Positions 52,805 through 61,300 of a stretch of 61,328 nt of DNA are shown in pieces (position 1 is the stretch's first letter; every line of letters begins with the position of its first letter). Position numbers and translations under genes: made by a program. The DNA is from Bacteroidota bacterium (GTDB taxonomy: Bacteria; Bacteroidota; Bacteroidia; Chitinophagales; Chitinophagaceae), in NCBI GenBank assembly GCA_018268085.1, contig JAFDXE010000027.1, positions 1 to 61,328 of the forward strand, given 5' to 3'. The notes under the pieces were generated by a model. It did not search any database. It was not told the origin of the DNA and saw only the letters and a list, made by a program, of their open reading frames with translations.

Positions 52805-53629
52805 ATGAAGTATATAAATATACTACTCCTGGTTCTCCTGCTGGGTTCCTGCAATAATGAAAAGGATAGAAAAAGCAATGACGATGATGCTACTTATACG
52901 CCGGCATCAACAGGCATCCCCGCTCCTAAATCAATTAACTATAACATTATCAGTGAATTTTCGAGAGATACTGCCAGTTTTACTGAAGGACTGGAATTGC
53001 ACAACGGCAGGCTGTATGAAAGTGGTGGAGAATATGGCCACTCCCTGTTGCAGTTCAGTAACCCGGGCAACGGCGCCATTGCTGAAAAAGCAAAGCTGGA
53101 GGACAAATATTTCGGAGAAGGCATAACCATTTTAAAAGACAAATTATACCAGCTCACCTACCAGGAAAATGTGGGTTTTGTGTACGACATCAGCAATATT
53201 CAAAAACCGTTAAAAACCTTCACCTGGCCTTATGAAGGCTGGGGAATGACCAATAATGGAACCGACCTGATCATTGATGCAGGTGGCGCTACATTGTATT
53301 TTGTAGATCCTGAAACATTTAAAATAAAGACCAGTTTGCCGGTAAGTGATGACAGAGGCCCGGTTAATGAAATCAATGAACTTGAATATATTGATGGTTT
53401 TATCTGGGCTAATGTTTGGAATACCAACAGGATTGTAAAAATAGATCCGGAAACCGGGCATGTGGTTGGCGACATGTACCTGGATAAGATAGCTTCCCGT
53501 GAAGGTAAATTCCTGGGAAAAGCATTTCCGAATACGGATGTACTGAATGGCATTGCCTGGGACAGCACGAAAAAATCGATGTATATAACCGGGAAACGCT
53601 GGCCGAAGTTGTACGAAGTGAAATTGTGA
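52805..53629 (+). CDS. glutaminyl-peptide cyclotransferase lipoprotein
   Basis: A 274-residue enzyme of the plant-type glutamine cyclotransferase family, which turns N-terminal Gln into pyroglutamate. A lipoprotein signal ends LLGSC, followed by an acidic linker. The five-bladed propeller starts at about residue 48 (SRDTASFTEGLELHNGRLYESGGEYG), where FTEGL and the Glu-Ser pair are family marks; DKLYQLTYQENVGFVYD, YEGWGMTNNGTDLIIDAGG and NELEYIDGFIWANVW follow. A periplasmic cyclase fits the many Gln-first secreted proteins in this window. A complete promoter precedes it. Confidence 0.95.
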   Translation: MKYINILLLVLLLGSCNNEKDRKSNDDDATYTPASTGIPAPKSINYNIISEFSRDTASFTEGLELHNGRLYESGGEYGHSLLQFSNPGNGAIAEKAKLEDKYFGEGITILKDKLYQLTYQENVGFVYDISNIQKPLKTFTWPYEGWGMTNNGTDLIIDAGGATLYFVDPETFKIKTSLPVSDDRGPVNEINELEYIDGFIWANVWNTNRIVKIDPETGHVVGDMYLDKIASREGKFLGKAFPNTDVLNGIAWDSTKKSMYITGKRWPKLYEVKL

Positions 53630-53630
53630 A

Positions 53631-53670
53631 CTGAGAGCCATGAGCTGAGAGCTATGAGCTGTGAGCTCTG
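53631..53670. repeat. GAGCTATGAGCTGTGAGC-type repeat
   Basis: Tandem variants of GAGCTATGAGCT and GAGCTGTGAGCT directly after the cyclotransferase stop. The same family is longer at 61131-61180. Confidence 0.85.
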
Positions 53671-53706
53671 GGTAAAAGTTATTAGAATTGGAATCTCGTA
53701 TGTAGG

Positions 53707-54597
53707 CTATGCCTGCTTAACTACATAAATCACAGAGCTACATTGTGCCTTATTCCTTACCGCTTTCAGGTTTGATATAAGCCCGGTGATAAATGCTTTG
53801 ATCATATTGCCTGAATTGTTTTTGTACTGCTGGCTGAGCATACTCACATAAAAACTATCGAACCACATTGGCAGTATTTTTTCCACTTTCATTCCATGCT
53901 TTTCCATTAACACCGACATACTCTTTGGCGAAAAATGATAGAGGTGCCTCGGAACATCATAAGCTGCCCAGTAAGCCGCATAGTGCGCTGCATCGTAAGA
54001 AGTATAATTCGGTACCGCAATAAACAAACGGCCATTCTCTTTGATGATATGCTTTAGCTGCAACACATATTCATGCAACGTATGCACATGTTCCATCACA
54101 TGCCAGGCGGTAACGGCATCAAAATGTTTTTCAGGCAATGAGAATAATAATTCCGGGTTCATGCAATGCACCTTGTTTACGGTTAGTGCTATCTGCCTCG
54201 CCTGTTCATCGGGTTCGAGCCCTGTTACCGTCCACCCCGCTTCCTTCATTGTTCTTAAGAAAGCGCCCGTACCGCAACCAATATCCAGCATATTTCCTTT
54301 GCTGATGCTCGTTTCCGATTCTACCAGTTTTCTTTTTTGCTTTAAGGTGCGCTTGCGAACGAGGTGGTATAATTTATTGATGATCCCCTTTTGGGTATTG
54401 CTGTGTGAGATATAATTTTCAGACTTGTAGTACTTACCAATCTGTGATTGCACCGGGATGTCCTGTGTAAATAACAAAGTACAGGTTCCGCATTTCCACA
54501 CCGGGAATTGCTCATTGCTTACGGTGTAATCTTTCGCAGAAAATGAAAGTCGTATATCAGAAGAAGCGCAAACCGGGCAATGAGAATAATGAAACAT
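53707..54597 (-). CDS. methyltransferase with N-terminal zinc ribbon
   Basis: A 296-residue class I SAM methyltransferase. Four Cys (C7, C10, C36, C39: CPVC and CGTC) form a zinc ribbon before the catalytic domain, as in the sugar- and lipid-modifying group that includes Methyltransf_13-type proteins. The SAM motif is LDIGCGTGAFLRTMKEAGW (about residue 102), with GLEPDEQARQIA as strand two and AWHVMEHVHTL as a later motif. Substrate unknown. A TACCTTTG box ends 4 bp before the ATG. It is the last gene of the minus-strand cluster. Confidence 0.92.
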   Translation of the reverse strand: MFHYSHCPVCASSDIRLSFSAKDYTVSNEQFPVWKCGTCTLLFTQDIPVQSQIGKYYKSENYISHSNTQKGIINKLYHLVRKRTLKQKRKLVESETSISKGNMLDIGCGTGAFLRTMKEAGWTVTGLEPDEQARQIALTVNKVHCMNPELLFSLPEKHFDAVTAWHVMEHVHTLHEYVLQLKHIIKENGRLFIAVPNYTSYDAAHYAAYWAAYDVPRHLYHFSPKSMSVLMEKHGMKVEKILPMWFDSFYVSMLSQQYKNNSGNMIKAFITGLISNLKAVRNKAQCSSVIYVVKQA

Positions 54598-54601
54598 GCG
54601 G

Positions 54602-54609
54602 CAAAGGTA
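54602..54609 (-). promoter_or_regulatory. -7 box TACCTTTG
   Basis: An exact TAnnTTTG match on the minus strand ending 4 bp before the ATG at 54597; predicted leaderless start. Confidence 0.4.
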
Positions 54610-54663
54610 GTAAGTTGTTTAGATGATTTTCCTCGATATTAGAATGCAAAACGAATAACAAAA

Positions 54664-55302
54664 CTATTTTGTTTCGTAGGTTTTTACATCCGGTTTTATT
54701 TCTGTTGGTTGTGTATTTCCGAAATTTTCTGAGAAGCTGTGCGACTGGAAATAGAAATACAATCCTGTGATAACGGCCGCCAGTACCAGCAAAGCACCGA
54801 TCCACCAGTTTTCCCTGCGCTGTGCAGGTTTATCGCTGTAGTATTCCGTCATCACTTCATTGGTAGTATCCTTATCGCCTACCCTTAACCGGTGGGAACT
54901 TGTTTTGGAATGAACCACCCTTTTAATGGAAACCGGCGGCAGCAACTCTTTCAACACCGGTTCCTGTTTAAATTCCAGTATGCCCGATTTACTCACAAAA
55001 AATCTACCTGAATTTTCCAGTTTCATTTCCAGGTAAGAATTGAGTTTACCAAGATCTGTACAGTATTTCTGCAGTATCAATGAAGCTTCCCCTATTGAAA
55101 TATTTTTCCTTTTAGAAACAAAAGCAATAAATGCCTCTGCAGGAATTTCTTTTTTGGTAAATTCAATTGCAGGCGATGGGGCTGATAATTTATTATCGCC
55201 GTGCCATGCAACCGCATTTCCGCTCACTACCTGTAAACTACCGATGGATGGTAAGGGACAATAGCCCTGGATAAAAAGGTATTCTTCAATCAGTTCTTCC
55301 AT
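54664..55302 (-). CDS. HU-CCDC81-like single-pass membrane protein
   Basis: A 212-residue protein. The first 60 residues (EEYLFIQGYCPLPSIGSLQVV) resemble the HU-like CCDC81 domain found in Bacteroidota envelope proteins, in which the usual PGFGGF is replaced by PSIGSL. The second part (EAFIAFVSKRKNISIGEASLIL to GRFFVSKSGILEF) resembles the paired second HU-like domain. A transmembrane helix lies near residue 170 (WWIGALLVLAAVITGLYFYF), then a short outer tail. No SPOR domain is present. It is 18 bp after the barrel gene stop. Confidence 0.72.
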   Translation of the reverse strand: MEELIEEYLFIQGYCPLPSIGSLQVVSGNAVAWHGDNKLSAPSPAIEFTKKEIPAEAFIAFVSKRKNISIGEASLILQKYCTDLGKLNSYLEMKLENSGRFFVSKSGILEFKQEPVLKELLPPVSIKRVVHSKTSSHRLRVGDKDTTNEVMTEYYSDKPAQRRENWWIGALLVLAAVITGLYFYFQSHSFSENFGNTQPTEIKPDVKTYETK

Positions 55303-55306
55303 GGGG

Positions 55307-55314
55307 CAAATGTA
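55307..55314 (-). promoter_or_regulatory. -7 box TACATTTG
   Basis: An exact TAnnTTTG match on the minus strand ending 4 bp before the ATG at 55302; predicted leaderless start within the operon. Confidence 0.4.
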
Positions 55315-55320
55315 TGTTTT

Positions 55321-56967
55321 TTAGAATCTAAAGATCACACCACCAATGAAATTTACGCCATACACTTCGTAGTTATGCCAGCGCTCGTATTTATTATTGA
55401 GAATATTATGTACATCAAAGAAAGCGCTGAACTGCCTGTTGATGGTGTATTCGAGGCCCGCACTTAGATCAGAACCACCAGAGAACGGGTGACTGTTTCC
55501 GTCAATTCCCAGGTATTTACCGCCGCCGAAAATATGTACATCAGCTTTTGCCATTAATGGTTCAAATAACCACCAGCGAACAGACCCGGTAATTTCCATT
55601 GGAACCGTATTCCATGCACGGGCATTTACATTTAATCCTGTATAGCCATTCAGGATAAGCCCGGCTGTAGCGCTGAATTTATTTTGCTGAATATAACTGA
55701 TATCACCATGAATGCGCAGGTTCTGCATACCCGGTTCATAACTGATGACAAAATTATTTTCCGTGTTTTCGCCTGCCGTGATATCATTTACAAACAATGC
55801 ATAATTCTTATACCGTACAAATCCAACTTTCGCATTAAAATTAAAATGTTTACCCACCGTTGCCTTTATACCTGTGTAGAATTCCATCTCTTTGGTATTG
55901 GTTTGTGAAGCCAGTGGCGCCAGGTATGGATTGATGGCTGTTAAATTTCTGTATGTATTCTTGATGATTTTTCCAACCCAGCCGGCGGTGATCATAAATA
56001 CTTTATCCTTAAGCTGGGCTTCGGCATAAATATTCGGCAGGTATTCAAATGTACCATTGTTCCAGGTTGGAATGATTCCTCCATTGATGATCAACCTTGG
56101 CGAATTGTACACAAGCGATGGCGCCAGTTGTTCAATATTATTGCTGTAGCTGTAGTTGGAACTTAATCCCCTCGAACTGTACCGGGTGAGATCAGCTTTC
56201 GCTTCCAGTTTCAATACAAAGTTGTCGCCGAATTTTTTCTCTACCGGTGCCTCAATGATGAAACTGGTTTCAGTAAGCCTGCCAGGGTTTGTAAAAATGT
56301 TTGCCTGGAAATTAGGATTGTAACTGATCTTATACTGTGTACTAACGGTATTGCGTACACCGGCAGATGCATTGATCTGCTGAAACTGCTGGCGGATGTC
56401 TTTCCGTTTAGGGAAAACCGTTTCATGATTGTATCCGTAGAGGTAATATTCATCGCGGCTGGTACCAAATGAAGCATAGAGTTCATTAGATGGTAAAAAA
56501 TAACTGCCGGTAGCCTTAACATCCAGCATGGTATAATCCTGGTTCCTTATTTTGCCATTGGAACTGATATAACTTCCGTAAGCATTCGCAAGAAATTTTT
56601 TACCATCGCCGATACCCAATCCTACATTTACAAAAGGCGTTGTAAGGTTACCGAAACCGGCTTTAATATGATTCCGGTTACCCAGGTAAAGATTCGTATC
56701 CTGTTCCATTGCCAGTGCCCGGAGCGGAATGGCCTGGTAGGCATAGATGAGGTTTTGCGACGGTATGGAATATTGTTTAACGGATCGGGAGGTATCCGCC
56801 TGCAACTGTGAGCCGGAAAAATTAATTTTTACAGCATTGCGCAATACGGGTTTAAAGGAAGAGGTAATGTTGATGCTTTGTTTCTTCGTGGTATCCCTGC
56901 CCTGTTGCGCCATCAATTGTGTAACCGGTAACATACCGATTACTAATAAAACCGTTCTGCAGTTCAT
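55321..56967 (-). CDS. TonB receptor-like outer-membrane beta-barrel
   Basis: A 548-residue barrel protein. The start at 56967 gives a signal peptide ending LMA with Gln22 first. No TonB plug domain is seen: after a short N-terminal segment (INITSSFKPVLRNAVKINFSG) the chain is barrel strands to the end (FDVHNILNNKYERWHNYEVYGVNFIGGVIFRF-type ending with terminal Phe). The DVHNILNNKYERW motif is typical of the last strands of TonB-dependent receptors, so this may be a plugless relative. It is 45 bp after the TPR gene. Confidence 0.85.
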   Translation of the reverse strand: MNCRTVLLVIGMLPVTQLMAQQGRDTTKKQSINITSSFKPVLRNAVKINFSGSQLQADTSRSVKQYSIPSQNLIYAYQAIPLRALAMEQDTNLYLGNRNHIKAGFGNLTTPFVNVGLGIGDGKKFLANAYGSYISSNGKIRNQDYTMLDVKATGSYFLPSNELYASFGTSRDEYYLYGYNHETVFPKRKDIRQQFQQINASAGVRNTVSTQYKISYNPNFQANIFTNPGRLTETSFIIEAPVEKKFGDNFVLKLEAKADLTRYSSRGLSSNYSYSNNIEQLAPSLVYNSPRLIINGGIIPTWNNGTFEYLPNIYAEAQLKDKVFMITAGWVGKIIKNTYRNLTAINPYLAPLASQTNTKEMEFYTGIKATVGKHFNFNAKVGFVRYKNYALFVNDITAGENTENNFVISYEPGMQNLRIHGDISYIQQNKFSATAGLILNGYTGLNVNARAWNTVPMEITGSVRWWLFEPLMAKADVHIFGGGKYLGIDGNSHPFSGGSDLSAGLEYTINRQFSAFFDVHNILNNKYERWHNYEVYGVNFIGGVIFRF

Positions 56968-57012
56968 TGTGTACTTTTTATATGCGGTAGAATGTAATAG
57001 GTTCATGGTAGA

Positions 57013-60000
57013 TTAATTACTGATTTTAGAATGTTGTTTCTCTTCTGCAATGGCTGCATCCAGCTTTTGCTGTGCTTCATTTTTCAATTCAGTAATTATT
57101 GCATTCCTGGCTACACTTTCATAAGTGGCTTTTGCATTGAAATAGTCATTTTGTTTCATAAAAATATCGCCGAGTAAAATATAGGAACGGGTTACCCACT
57201 CATCATAAGAACCGGTTTCTTTAATAACCGACAATGCGGCTTTTTCTGCACCGGAATAATTGTTCAGCGCAAACTGGCAATTGGCCATTTCATATCTTGC
57301 TTCTGCACCCCATGCCGTTTTATTAATAGCGGCTGCAGATTTAAAAGAGGCGATGGCAGCATTACAATCATTAGCAACCTGTTGAGATTTACCGAGTACC
57401 AGGAAAGCAATAGATTTATCATCGGTACTGATTCCCTTTTTTGCCAGCAGATCTTTTGCCGCATCATTGGCAGAGCTATAGTCTTTCAGGAGATAATAAC
57501 TACGCACCAGGCCACGCAATGCTTCCAGTAAATTATCCTGGTTTACCGCATTGGTTCGCAGCGATTCAAAATATTTTTTTGCTTCTGCATAATTCTTTAA
57601 TTCAAAGTAGCTGATCCGTGCTGCTTCCAGCGTTGCTCTTTCAAAATATTTACTGATGCCTTTTGCATTTACATTGCTGAAAGCTTTTACAGCATTATCC
57701 CAGTCTTTGTTTTTCTGATAACAAACAGCGCTGAGATAATAAGCATCCAGCGTGTAAGCACCGTTTTCATAACGGGATAAATAATTATTAAATCCGTTTA
57801 TTGCTGCGGTACAATCATTGGCTTCATATTTAAGCATGGCAGCGGCATACGTAATTGAATCTGCTTCTGACACGGAAACCGTAACCCCATTTTCTTTCAT
57901 CAATTCAAGATATTCGTTTGGTTTACCTTCTTCTACGTAGATGTCTTTAATAATGGCCAATGCTTCTGTTGATTCTGTTGACTGCGGATATTTTGTGATC
58001 AGTTCCTTGTAGGCGCTGAGTGCATTTTTATTGTCGTTGCTGTTGTAATAAGCCAGTCCGAGTTTCAAATGCGCTTTTGGTTTTAAACCGCCGGCTTCAT
58101 TGCTCGAAGAATTGATGATATTATTGAGATAAGGAACCGCATCCCTGAACTTTTCATCTGCAATATAGGTTTGGGCTATTTCCATGTTCACTTCATCCAG
58201 CAGGCTGCTTTTCGGATATTGCCTCGAAACGGCATTAAGTATTTTTATTTTCTCCGCACTGTTTTTTATGCCGGCGATCATGGCTTTCTGGTACAGGGCA
58301 TAATCACTTTGGGTAAGGGCTTTGTCGATTACAGCGTCGTACATAGCGCCGGCTTTTGCAAAATCCTTTTGCATATAATAACAATCGGCCGTGCGTATAA
58401 ATGCATCCTGCTCCACGAATGTAGAGGTAGCCGATACGTTTTTGATAAGGGGTTCAAAAGCCGACTGTGCATTTTTAAAATTTTCTTTCTGGAACCAACT
58501 GTATCCGAGATCGTAGCGTGCTGCAGAATAGGTAGCCTCACCGGAAGCCGGGACATTCGATTGCAGGAACAGGTTTAAATGACGGATAGCATCATCGTAA
58601 CGTTGCTGCCTGTACGCAATTTCACCTTTCCAGAAATTGGCATAAGGAGCTGTAGTACCTGATAAGGGGTTGGATAGAACATTTTCCAGCAGTTCATCTG
58701 CATCTGCCAGTTTCTGATCATTGATATATTCAATCGCCCTTCCATATAAAATTCGTGGGTAAACTTTTTGCATCGCCGGTGTGGGTGATTTAAAAGAACG
58801 GTACAGCGTTAATGCATCATTGAAGTTATTGGTATTGGCAAGCAGGCTTACCAAAATCTCTTTCGCTTCCGTATCATATTCCGAACCGGGATAATCACCG
58901 ATGAATTTTTTCATCTCACTTAATGCGATGTCCTGGTAACCCAGTTCGTATGATAATTTAGCGTAGTTGAACCTTGACACCTGTTGCTGCGTGGGATTGC
59001 TGTTATTGAAAGCACAATACTGAAATGCATTTCTTGCATTTTCTTTCTGACCCGATTTAAGGTACAGATCACCCAGCAGGTACATACTGTTTTGTCCCAT
59101 CGAATCCTTTTCGTTGCTGAGTTGCTTAAATCCTTCAATGGCTTTTTGTGTTTGCTTTTGATAATAGTAGCAGAAACTCAGTTCATATAAAACTTCCTTT
59201 GTTACTTTATCACTGCTGTTTACATAGTCTTCGAGTAAAGGCAGCGCTTTATCATACTGTTTCTTCTCATAAGCAAGCTGGCCGATCAGCAATTTCATTT
59301 GCTTTTCGTAGTATAAAGAACCATCTCTTCCCAAAACACTTTCACCATATTTTAATGCTTCATCTTTCTTTCCCTGGAAATAATATATCTCGGCTATATA
59401 ATACGGAACAACGCCTTTATAATTTTCGTCAGCCTCAATCAGTTTAAACGATTTCAATGCTTCCGAATATTGCCTGTCGGAATAGGCAATAAATCCATAA
59501 TAGTAGTTGGCGGGTATAAAATATTTGTTTTTGGGGATCTGTACAATTTCAGAAAAAAGCGGTTTGGCTTTATCGAATTGTTTCAGGTTAAAATAGGAAT
59601 ATCCTTTTTCATATTTTGCATCTGCAATTTCTTCGTTACTGAGATTATCATACCCGGCACGATCAAATGCTTCGATTGCCTTTGCATATTCATCTTTCAG
59701 AAAATAGTAATGCCCGAGGTGAAAGCTCAACATCTGCCGGCGTGGCTCATTGTTGATATCATGAATGTATTGTTCAGCATCTTCGCTGGCTACATCCTGC
59801 ATCAGTTTCAGTTCGCATACTACATAGAAAAAATTTACATCTTCATTGAGGTAAGCGTGATCGCTGACGGTATTATCCGGATAAGCCTTTTTTAATTCTT
59901 TCGTAAGCGGATACGCCAGGGCATATTGCTCCTTCATCATCATCTCTTTTACATCTTTGTATTTTTTTTCAGGATCAATGATCGCATAAGAAGGCTGTGC

Positions 60001-60060
60001 CAGCGAAGAAAGTGAAATTGCCGAAAGCAATAATGAAAAAAAACATTTTTGTTTACTCAT
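57013..60060 (-). CDS. periplasmic TPR-repeat protein
   Basis: A 1015-residue protein built almost entirely of tetratricopeptide-like repeats. The signal peptide ends SLA with Gln22 first. Repeats run from about residue 30 to 1000; clear ones include YEKGYSYFNLKQFDKAKPLF, LLGDLYLKSGQKENARNAF, YDLGYSWFQKENFKNAQSAF and LKLGLAYYNSNDNKNALSAY. Long periplasmic TPR proteins often act as scaffolds for outer-membrane machinery, and being first in an operon with a plugless barrel supports that. A TACATTTG box lies 29 bp upstream of the ATG. Confidence 0.92.
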   Translation of the reverse strand: MSKQKCFFSLLLSAISLSSLAQPSYAIIDPEKKYKDVKEMMMKEQYALAYPLTKELKKAYPDNTVSDHAYLNEDVNFFYVVCELKLMQDVASEDAEQYIHDINNEPRRQMLSFHLGHYYFLKDEYAKAIEAFDRAGYDNLSNEEIADAKYEKGYSYFNLKQFDKAKPLFSEIVQIPKNKYFIPANYYYGFIAYSDRQYSEALKSFKLIEADENYKGVVPYYIAEIYYFQGKKDEALKYGESVLGRDGSLYYEKQMKLLIGQLAYEKKQYDKALPLLEDYVNSSDKVTKEVLYELSFCYYYQKQTQKAIEGFKQLSNEKDSMGQNSMYLLGDLYLKSGQKENARNAFQYCAFNNSNPTQQQVSRFNYAKLSYELGYQDIALSEMKKFIGDYPGSEYDTEAKEILVSLLANTNNFNDALTLYRSFKSPTPAMQKVYPRILYGRAIEYINDQKLADADELLENVLSNPLSGTTAPYANFWKGEIAYRQQRYDDAIRHLNLFLQSNVPASGEATYSAARYDLGYSWFQKENFKNAQSAFEPLIKNVSATSTFVEQDAFIRTADCYYMQKDFAKAGAMYDAVIDKALTQSDYALYQKAMIAGIKNSAEKIKILNAVSRQYPKSSLLDEVNMEIAQTYIADEKFRDAVPYLNNIINSSSNEAGGLKPKAHLKLGLAYYNSNDNKNALSAYKELITKYPQSTESTEALAIIKDIYVEEGKPNEYLELMKENGVTVSVSEADSITYAAAMLKYEANDCTAAINGFNNYLSRYENGAYTLDAYYLSAVCYQKNKDWDNAVKAFSNVNAKGISKYFERATLEAARISYFELKNYAEAKKYFESLRTNAVNQDNLLEALRGLVRSYYLLKDYSSANDAAKDLLAKKGISTDDKSIAFLVLGKSQQVANDCNAAIASFKSAAAINKTAWGAEARYEMANCQFALNNYSGAEKAALSVIKETGSYDEWVTRSYILLGDIFMKQNDYFNAKATYESVARNAIITELKNEAQQKLDAAIAEEKQHSKISN

Positions 60061-60088
60061 GGTGGGTTAGTATTTCTGAATTACTGTG

Positions 60089-60096
60089 CAAATGTA
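60089..60096 (-). promoter_or_regulatory. -7 box TACATTTG (TPR operon)
   Basis: An exact TAnnTTTG match on the minus strand, 28 bp before the ATG at 60060. Confidence 0.5.
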
Positions 60097-60273
60097 AAAC
60101 AGCACTGCGTTAACAAACACTATTCCAAAAGAAATATTCGCACATGAATGTAAACAAAACGAATATGCTTTTATTTTCCTGTTAACGAATTGATAAAAGA
60201 ATTTTTCATTTTCAGAGAGATTATACAGATATTCTAAACTGTGTTTATTATTTTTACTGAAATATCTATAGCT

Positions 60274-60681
60274 ATGAGAAAATTATTGTCTACCAACTAT
60301 TCTGCTGCCGCATTCAATATTGCTATGTTATTATTGCGTATTGTTTTTGGAATTCTTCTTATGAATCATGGTTACGGCAAACTTTCACATTTCACAGATA
60401 CCAGTCAACACATGCCACAATTCCTGGGCATGAGCAGTTCTATTACCACTGCGCTGGTTGTATTTGCTGAATTCTTTTGTGCCTTGTTTGTTATCCTTGG
60501 ATTATTCACCCGGTTTGCGGCTATGATCATTGTTATCAATATGAGCTATGCATTAATCGTTGCACACAAATGGGATGTATTCAGTACCGGGGAGATGGCA
60601 ACGTTGTTCCTGGGGGCATTCTTTGTATTATTACTCATTGGCCCTGGCAAAATAAGTGTAGACGGTATGTCGGGCAAATAG
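60274..60681 (+). CDS. DoxX family membrane protein
   Basis: A 135-residue membrane protein with four helices. The DoxX opening LLLRIVFGILLMNHGYGKLSHF and the later FAEFFCALFVILGLFTRFAAM and LLIGPGKISVDG are typical. The ATG at 60274 (MRKLLSTN) is preferred to an in-frame start at 60241. DoxX proteins are linked to respiratory chains and thiol redox balance in some bacteria; the role here is unknown. It is 28 bp before the thioesterase gene. Confidence 0.93.
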   Translation: MRKLLSTNYSAAAFNIAMLLLRIVFGILLMNHGYGKLSHFTDTSQHMPQFLGMSSSITTALVVFAEFFCALFVILGLFTRFAAMIIVINMSYALIVAHKWDVFSTGEMATLFLGAFFVLLLIGPGKISVDGMSGK

Positions 60682-60709
60682 TTCATTTCAATCTTCTTCA
60701 ACACCATTA

Positions 60710-61117
60710 ATGTTTACAACCGAAACACAGATCCGCATCCATTATGCATTAACCGATCAGATGGGTGTAGTGTATCATGGTCACTATGCACAATTCTATG
60801 AAATTGGCCGAACCGAAGCCATACGACAACTCGGATTAACTTACAAAGACATAGAGGCAATGGGCATCATCATGCCGGTGATCGACATCCACAGTCGCTT
60901 TTTACGCCCTGCTACATACGACGACCTCATCACGGTTAAAACAACATTGAAAGAGATGCCGGCAAATCATAAAATTGTTTTTCACGCAGAAATTTATAAC
61001 CAGCAGGATGAATTGCTGAATACGGGAGTAGTTACGCTGTATTTCATGTATAAAGACGGTATGAAAAGAGCTGAGATTCCCGGAGTGTTGAGGGAGAAGC
61101 TGGAAGGGTATTTTTGA
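60710..61117 (+). CDS. hotdog-fold acyl-CoA thioesterase (YbgC/FadM-like)
   Basis: A 135-residue single-hotdog thioesterase. The family signature is ALTDQMGVVYHGHYAQFYEIGRTEAIRQLG, where Asp is the catalytic residue and YHGHY the conserved loop. The second part (ATYDDLITVKTTLKEMP) is the usual strand pair. Such enzymes hydrolyse acyl-CoA thioesters. It follows the DoxX gene closely, probably in one transcript. Confidence 0.95.
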   Translation: MFTTETQIRIHYALTDQMGVVYHGHYAQFYEIGRTEAIRQLGLTYKDIEAMGIIMPVIDIHSRFLRPATYDDLITVKTTLKEMPANHKIVFHAEIYNQQDELLNTGVVTLYFMYKDGMKRAEIPGVLREKLEGYF

Positions 61118-61130
61118 AGGGATAAGCGAT

Positions 61131-61180
61131 GTGAGCTATGAGCTGTGAGCTGTGAGCCATGAGCTATGAGCTGTGAGCTA
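61131..61180. repeat. GAGCTATGAGCTGTGAGC-type repeat, second locus
   Basis: About four 12-bp variants of GAGCTATGAGCT / GAGCTGTGAGCT, the same family as at 53631-53670. It begins 14 bp after the thioesterase stop. The minus-strand open frame over it is a repeat artefact. Confidence 0.88.
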
Positions 61181-61270
61181 ATAGATTCTTGTGTTGACTG
61201 CATGTAACTGGTATAAGAAAAGGAAAAGAAACAGAGAAAGAGATTATAAGATTCAGCATTCAGGTGACCT

Positions 61271-61300
61271 CACCCCGGCCCTCTCCAAAAGAGAGGGAGA
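61271..61300. repeat. CACCCCGGCCCTCTCC hairpin repeat
   Basis: CCCTCTC / GAGAGGG (61279-61297) form a 7-bp stem around CAAAA. The segment CACCCCGGCCCTCTCC with this hairpin is a pattern I have seen dispersed in many bacterial genomes. It is not followed by a U-tract. Confidence 0.6.

Noticed and set aside
60994..61203. Open frame of 69 codons on the minus strand at the window end
   Set aside because: It reads through the GAGCTATGAGCT repeat and the antisense of the thioesterase gene.
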